A DNA stretch of 64,000 nt. It comes from Gambelia wislizenii (Eukaryota; Chordata; Lepidosauria; Squamata; Crotaphytidae). The translations under genes were made by a program, and so were the position numbers. Shown here piece after piece: positions 57,931-64,000 of the stretch. The notes below the pieces were generated by a model, which saw nothing but the letters and a program-made list of their open reading frames with translations, did no database searches and was not told where the DNA came from. Location: assembly GCA_030847615.1 (NCBI GenBank), contig JAUMIR010000004.1:222693001-222757000 (forward strand), written 5' to 3'. Positions within the stretch are counted from its first letter, which is position 1; every line of letters begins with the position of its first letter.

Positions 57931-58266
57931 CAATTCGCCATGGTAATTCTGACTAGAAATTAACTAGCATGCTTAGGTGCCCATCTTACCCTACCCCAAC
58001 TACAGTAGAGAAAGTCAGTTTAACACAATCTGGAAACAGAAAAGCAAACCAAATTTAACAAGGACTGTTTGTATCTGTTCACTAACACACTGTCCTTCAT
58101 CAAAGACTACCAAGGCTTCCCCTCACATTTAGAGCAGCTAAGACTTATAATTTAAATTGTAAGCTGGATATTTAAATGGAACTGAATTTGTGATCTTTGT
58201 CACCTCATTTCCATGAATGGGAAAGAATATTCTGACACAAAAATTACATACTTAATTCTGCCTCAC

Positions 58267-58353
58267 CTTCTTTGCTGACCTCCATCCCACACTGCCTTGG
58301 GTTTATTTCCTCATCCATCAGAGGGTCAAAGTAATTTCTGCTGCATTCATTTC
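58267..58353 (-). CDS. OFCC1: OFCC1-like exon 1 of the visible set
   Basis: This 87-nt exon is preceded by a pyrimidine-rich CCACAG acceptor and followed by a GAAG/GTGAGG donor. Two bases complete a split codon (a G from the previous exon would give glycine), then 28 codons follow and one trailing G is left over. The encoded stretch is acidic and includes [10 protein letters not shown] and [12 protein letters not shown], the part that made me recognise OFCC1. The trailing G pairs with the CG that opens the next exon to make an alanine codon, so the two exons join in frame. No domain is visible in this segment. Upstream coding exons were looked for up to the end of the window and not found. 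Confidence 0.75.
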
Positions 58354-59210
58354 CTGTGGAAAGTACATGAAGTAAGGGTCAGTGATTATTAGAAGCACAT
58401 GAACCAAAATGTTAATTTTGAAATTCGACACTGGCATGCAAGAGGGGCATTTCTGCTACTAGTTTATAATTTTTTTTTAACAAGTCTTCTAAGCTGACTA
58501 CTTTCATAATTATCATCTAGGGAAAGGTCAGAAAAGGTAATTTTGGAAACAAGTTCAGTTTATGTTACTTTTGTTCAGAACCTAATGAGAAAATTCTCAA
58601 ATGTAGATGATAGGTTGATAAAAAAAAAGAACACCTCCACCTAAAATTAATCCTAAACCAAAATTATTCTTGAGATGGGTTCTGAATGTGACTGTTAAGG
58701 AGACTGTGTTTCACAGGTGACCCCTTCAATTCTAAGTTTCAGGTTTCACCACTGAGCTTTCAACATCTGGTGCATCTTTAATATTATTGTCAACCATGGA
58801 AGTGTTTAATTACAGAGGAGATGCTGCAAATACTGCCTCATTAATCTGAACAGCAATTGTATTAACTTGGGCTCAGCATCCACACAATGATTTTGATGAA
58901 ATAAAAGCACCCATTTAGCAGTTTCAGTTTTGATTGCTGGCTGTGTGTACTGCTCCGGGAACTAATGAAATTTGTAAAAGAAAAGAAAAAATACATCAGC
59001 GGGCACACAATTGTATCTTTATGGCCTAAATGGGTTGCTTTATTATTTTCTCTTATGGGTCTCCTCCTTTAGACATGGGGACCTGATTGTATCCAGTCAC
59101 TACAAAAGGCTGTGTCAAGAAATGGATGCTTTCCTCACTGCTAGTCTGCTTTCTCCCTTCCCCCGCCACCACATGCAGAAACTCCCATTCATGCTGGAGT
59201 GAGACATCTA
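58354..59210. other. AT-rich intronic DNA, possibly single copy
   Basis: The part 58700-58960 has no repeat words and several homeodomain-like TAATTA/ATTAAT cores. This hints at, but does not show, a regulatory element. Confidence 0.25.
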
Positions 59211-59214
59211 GGGT

Positions 59215-59610
59215 ACTTCCAGATGAGGCTTTGGTTTTGCAGTCTCCCTGCCTCAACCATGGAATTTTGTGAAGTGTCCAAAGGACTTGTGTCTCCATCG
59301 CAACAGGAAGTAAAGCAGCAATGCAGTTAGAACATTTCACCTTCCATTCTGCCTTGCTGCATGATCTTGGCATTCTTCAGCTGTACTTCCATTCTGGTCC
59401 CATGAGAGACAGTGGTAAACATGAGTCTTTTTTCTAACTGTAATCCGTCAGGAAAAAATCCTCATGTTTACCACCATCTCCCATGGAACCAGAACAGAAG
59501 AACAGCTGAAGAATGCCAATGCCATGTGGTAAGCAGAATGGAAGGCAAAATATTCTAGCGTCACTGTTGCTTTACTTCCTCATGTGATAAACCTCTCGGT
59601 CTTCCATTTG
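59215..59610. mobile_element. Large palindrome (MITE-like)
   Basis: 'agtggtaaacatgag' (about 59411) pairs with 'ctcatgtttaccacc' (about 59461) around a 35-nt loop. Outward, 'tggcattcttcagctgtacttcc' pairs with 'gaagaacagctgaagaatgcc', and 'aacaggaagtaaagcagcaatg' pairs with 'tgttgctttacttcctcatg'. The arms are about 150 nt. The outer ends are not clear on the right. Confidence 0.7.
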
Positions 59611-59792
59611 TAACCTCCTGTATTCACTCACTACTTTGTCTGATTTTCTTTTTAACAAATTGCTACAATACATCTGTTAAGGTGGGGAAAATGGAATAGC
59701 TACACAATGCCTTTTGGAAGCTTTTTCAAAATGCCTTGTAATTGTAAACCTCTGCAAGCACTAATAGACATGACCACCCTATTGGTGTGGTG

Positions 59793-60006
59793 TTTTATTT
59801 ATTTATTCCAGTTACATTTCTATCCTGCCTTTCCTCCCATGAGCTCAAGGGAATGCTCGTGGCTCTCTTCAGCCTGATCTTAACCTCACACCAAATCTGT
59901 GAGGCAGGTCTGGCTGTGAGAGCATGACTGGCTGAAGATCAATGGGGATTTGAACTTGGGTCTCCCAAGTCTTCTCAGGCACTTCTACCACTACACCACA
60001 CTGGCT
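59793..60006 (-). repeat. tRNA-derived MIR-like SINE, minus strand
   Basis: The left TTTATTTATT and 'tatcctgcctttcctccc' are the LINE-like tail in reverse. The right 'gatttgaacttgggtctccc' and 'ccactacaccacactggc' are the B- and A-box region in reverse. Confidence 0.7.
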
Positions 60007-63000
60007 TAGTGGTTAGCAATAACATTTGCTCTAGAGCTCCCTATGCTGATACACCAGATACATGCTCACTCCCAGGGCTCACATCAATGCTGATGTAGGG
60101 GGGTCTCCTGTGTCACTCCATATTCAGTTCCTTCCAAACCTCTGAATGAGTGACCAAAGTTGGTCCCAAAAGTGATACCAATGCCCTGAACTTCCAGAGC
60201 TCTGGAACCACCAATCACCTTAAAGGTGCCTGTGGGTGCTCACCAACCCTAAAGCATCCATACCTCTGCCATGAGCAGGGGATAACACTTTGCTTATCCT
60301 TTACCCACCTTTGAATGGGCTTCAAAACCCTCTGCATAGATCTGACAAAACAATGTCATTATCAACATGAGATACTTGTATTTCATCAATTCAATAAAGC
60401 TTAGTCCAGGAATGCAAAATCTTTTGTGTGAGGAAGACAGCCATCCCTATACTATAGAAGCTCAACAGGAAGTTCTCTTTTAACATTTGTGTATGCCCTA
60501 TGTAACTCTTTAGGGTGATAGTAGGAATTAAGGGTCACACACAGCCTTTTGGGAACCCACAATGACCTCTCCAGGGCCCTGACACAGACCCCAAATTGCC
60601 TGATTATGACTTTTTCAGCAAAAAAGACATTTAACACATTTTAAAAACCCTTTGGGGGGGCTATTATATGCTTTTTCAAGCAGACTTACCACCTAGAAAT
60701 AGCCAAATTCTTCCCAAAATAGCCTGAAGGGGGACTGGAAATGATGTGTCATCACCTCTGGTTTCCCCAAATGGCGGTCATGACAACATCCTGCAGCCTT
60801 CTGGGATTCAAAACATGCCCACCCCCTCCCCAGGGTCTCCCATGCCCCTCTAATTCACATGGGGCAATGTCCCTGATAAAAAATATAAAGGGGCACGTTT
60901 AGTCATAGGGGCATTCTGTAGAGGGTCATGTACATCTGTGGTGCTTTATAGCCAATAATAGTTTGCTGTTATGTGCATTTTCAGGAGGGAACAAAAAACC
61001 TTTTTAATTTTAAACAACTTCTTGACATATATAGATACATGAGAAGGGAATAGATATTTGGATTTAAAGTTATGGGAATAGGTTAACAAATAAGAGGGTA
61101 GTTTACAGTTTCACGTGTATTTTAAAGAGCAAAATGAAAGAAAAGGAGGCATACAAGCATCAGATATATGACAGAGATAACGCATCCAAGGCCTGCTGCA
61201 GCAATCCACAGTATATTTGTTTTAGGTTTAACAAAAATAATCCAGACAGCAGCTCCTTTCAGCAACTAAATGAAACTCTGATATGAAACTAGGTTTAATT
61301 TAGCTTTCTGGACTGGCACACTTTGACTGTCAGGCTCTGTTCTTTCCATGCAGTAAGTACAAGACCTGAAAATTTGCTTTACCTTGAGGTCTCAATAAAG
61401 AAAAAATAAATGAGTTTCATTTTTGTTACTTTATCTGTCAACAACTACGAGGCTGGTATGAATCTTGGCAGTATGTAATCAAAGTCTTATGTAGCGCAAT
61501 AACAGAGCTAGTCCACCTTATTCAGTGTAATTGTTTTCCTCTAGCACAAAGCACTGTGAGAACATGCTCCCTTTCAGATGTTGGCAGAATAATTCACTTG
61601 GGTATTAAAAGAGAAAATGGCCATGTGTATGTGGATCCTTCAGAGCTATGAATGGTATACTACCAAAAATACGTGCAGATATACAAAGTAAGTTTTGATA
61701 CAGACTGGCCTTGGGTCCCTCCTCATTTACTTATACTGCTCTATATCCTGATTTTAAGCCTATGGTGGATGATACAGGAAAATGTAAAGCAGGCATGCAA
61801 TTTATCTTGCAAGGGTTAGCATATTTTCACAAATAATCAATTGTACACATGTCAGCTTACTGGCTGGGAGTCACGTCTATGTCCCTTGGTAAAACAGGAT
61901 TTCATATATGCCAAAGAGTCTATATGCATGTTTCCTAGCACTGGTTTTCTGTATCCAGCACCATGTATATAATAGCTTTTGCACATGTTACTCCTTATTT
62001 CATTCCAGATGTTCACCAGGAAGTTTGTTCCCAAGCACACACTTCTTAAGAGTTTGCGTAAGCATAGAACAGTCCTTTTTGTACATGCAAGTACTGAGTA
62101 TACACTCTATTCCATATTTCAAAAGTACTGACTGAAATACAATATGGCAGACAACAGAACCCGCAACACATATGAAACTTGTCTAATAGGATATTAGATA
62201 GGATGCAAAACTTAGCTTTTAATTCCCACAAGACCATTTGTCTTGTCTCAGTGAAATAAAGGCCTTCTTCACTCTCCTCACATTATTATTCTACATTTCT
62301 AGCTATGCTGTTAATAGCATCCTGACATTTCTTCAAATGCATTGTTCACCTGCATTTACTAGTATTCCCAGATGGTCAGTGCTTCCTAATGTTACCATTC
62401 TAAATTGGGGTATTGTTGAAGGGGAAATTATTTTGATGGCAGCTGTATTACAGAGATTATGGGTAAACAAGGATTGTGTTGTAAACATAAACTGAGAAGA
62501 TTCCTAGGCACCACACAGTTTCACCTAGCTTTGAAAGTTGGTTTTTTAAAAGAAATTTTCCACTCACTACTTAGGAAAAGAACAGGAATCATTATAATAT
62601 TTGTTGCCTATTTCTGGGGGGGAAACACAATTCATTCTGTCACTCAGTAGGGAAGGGTTGATTTTATTACTTTTTAATTACTTTAAAAAACAATTTAAAG
62701 GTGTATTCAAATGTGCCTTAAAATAGTTAAAAGTATTACAATAGCCAAAAATGCTCAAAAATAATCCTCTAAAGTTTTAAGAGTAATGAGGAAACATTAC
62801 TTGCCACAGTAAACATGAAAACAGAACCAGCAGCCTAAAGTGATATATAAGAAATAGTCAAGAAGAAAGTATTTGGGTTTTGAGACAGGATTTGTGAGAT
62901 GTCCTACTGGTTTCACAGAAGATCATACAAGGTGGATCAGACATCCCCAGAACCATGTTTCTACATTTTAATTAGGCAACATATTACAAAAACATGCAGG

Positions 63001-64000
63001 TGACATGATGTTGAAGAGTCTTAAGGCTTTGAGCATTCATAGTTTCTATCAGACACAGGGCTGTCAGGTATTTTGCTATCTGAGACAAAGACCAAGGTAA
63101 CTTCTTTTCCGCATTCCATGGACAGAAGCCAATTTCCAGTTCAATTTTACTTCAGCACTGGCCATGCCAGAGCATCCTCCAAGACACTTGAGGAGGAAAC
63201 TTGCAGATTAAATACAATATGTGGTCTCCATGACGTTAAAAAAAAGCAGCTCTTTGTTATATGTTTATTGCCAAAGACCCATCTTATTTCTAGAATGTCT
63301 ACATAACCCTAGAAAAAGGCTCAGTACATAAAGGCATTGTTGATTTGTTGTTTGTTTCCCAAAACTTTTAAATATATTAACATCTCTGTTAGGCAACCAC
63401 CGGAAGCATTTCACTAATTATGTGAATACATGAAAACCATGGTAACCAATTAATTACTAATATCTGAAAGCATATAACATGCAAATGAAGAGATCCACTG
63501 AGAAATGTGTGTTATGCATTTTTACATTACACATATAAACAGGAAGTTATACTAAATGCTAACACACTGTTAACTTTACAACAGAAGCAGAACTCAGCAT
63601 CTTTAGGAACTCTTACAAATGTGTTTATAGATTTAGACATGAACAATGGGCTCCTCGTGAGTTCCTCCCTGGCTTTTTTACTTGAAAGAAACAAGCACAG
63701 AGTGTCAGCTTAAAGTCAGATCTAATCAAGTAATTTTGTTCTGTGTTTGGTTGCAGACAAGACAATTCACATGATTGTGAAGAAGTTTGTAAACTTTATA
63801 ATCATCTTCTGATATACACAAAGGCTTAGGATCAGATTAGATGTGATGCTACACATGTTACTGGCTTTTGAATTATTTGATATTTGCTTAGCAATTAGTA
63901 TCCAGGGATGGGGTAATCAGGGGTGTAGCTGGGAGGGGGCTAAATATTAACATTGACCCCCCCAAAAAATATAAGAAATCTGCCCTCCCCCCACTGAAAT
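60007..64000. other. Intronic DNA, little recognised
   Basis: A possible MITE remnant starts near 60670 ('tttttcaagcagacttacc'). The last 100 bases ('ggggtgtagctgggaggg') look like the beginning of a dispersed repeat cut by the window. Upstream exons of the OFCC1-like gene were not found here. Confidence 0.3.

Larger units (their letters stand above)
13040..58353 (-). other. OFCC1: Partial multi-exon gene, probably OFCC1 (seven exons)
   Basis: Seven minus-strand exons are joined by introns of 6977, 11647, 20960, 500, 732 and 3241 nt. Each has an AG acceptor and a GT donor, and the phases of consecutive exons agree across all six junctions, which chance ORFs would hardly do. The first visible exon begins mid-codon (two bases finish a split codon), so earlier exons lie beyond the window. 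The last ends in phase 0 with no stop, so later exons lie at lower coordinates, probably outside the window. The name rests on my recollection of the family sequence around the motif [20 protein letters not shown]; no alignment was run. OFCC1/ojoplano is linked to craniofacial and eye morphogenesis, but its biochemical role is poorly defined. Very large introns rich in transposons fit that gene. Confidence 0.65.

Noticed and set aside
1..64000. CRISPR arrays, operons, bacterial mobile elements
   Set aside because: No regularly spaced identical repeats with unique spacers, and no compact gene layout. Spliced exons and vertebrate repeats show eukaryotic DNA.

Overview
The window looks like nuclear DNA of a squamate reptile, probably an iguanian-type lizard, and lies inside one large gene. 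I infer this from the repeats: a Sauria SINE at about 32.18 kb, a 5S-rRNA-derived SINE at about 32.8 kb, lizard-type L1, L2 and CR1 LINEs, many palindromic MITEs, a mariner, and a Ty1/copia retrotransposon. No bacterial, phage or plasmid features were seen, and there are no complete single-exon genes, tRNA genes or CRISPR arrays.

The only host gene I can support is on the minus strand. Seven exons (58267-58353, 51206-51289, 39368-39558, 18288-18407, 17695-17787, 16521-16962, 13040-13279) each have AG acceptors and GT donors and join in phase in the order listed. I recognise the protein as probably OFCC1 (orofacial cleft 1 candidate 1; ojoplano in medaka). It is partial at both ends. The 442-nt exon carries an apparent one-base insertion that breaks the frame.

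The rest is intron, much of it mobile DNA and often nested. A full-length decayed L1 (2967-10884, 18-bp target duplication) has a solo LTR (7667-8278, 5-bp duplication) inside its reverse transcriptase. At 13.98-15.54 kb lies a long inverted-repeat element filled with a GC-rich minisatellite. From 20.6 to 31 kb there are hAT-like foldback elements, an R4/Vingi-like LINE tail split by a near-perfect 331-bp palindrome, and SINE and CR1 pieces. From 31.97 to 32.88 kb four different short elements abut. From 35.3 to 39.3 kb there is a hairpin repeat and a run of MITEs. A minus-strand copia relic (40.34-42.88 kb) is interrupted by a LINE 3' fragment. An L2 (about 43.4-48.39 kb) holds a 5'-truncated L1 with 15-bp duplications and a CR1-like tail. 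A MITE and a full-length dead mariner lie almost back to back at 48.56-50.47 kb. From 51.6 to 60 kb there are more MITEs, foldbacks and SINEs. From 60 to 64 kb I recognise almost nothing.

The most interesting pattern is that ten separate MITE insertions, in three groups defined by their terminal inverted repeats (GGACTTTTTCAGAC-like, GGACTTTATCAGAC-like, GGGCYYRTCTACA-like), each appear to be flanked by a 3-bp duplication, with ten different triplets. Evolutionary ages, repeat subfamily names and the gene identity are inferences from reading and were not checked by database search.
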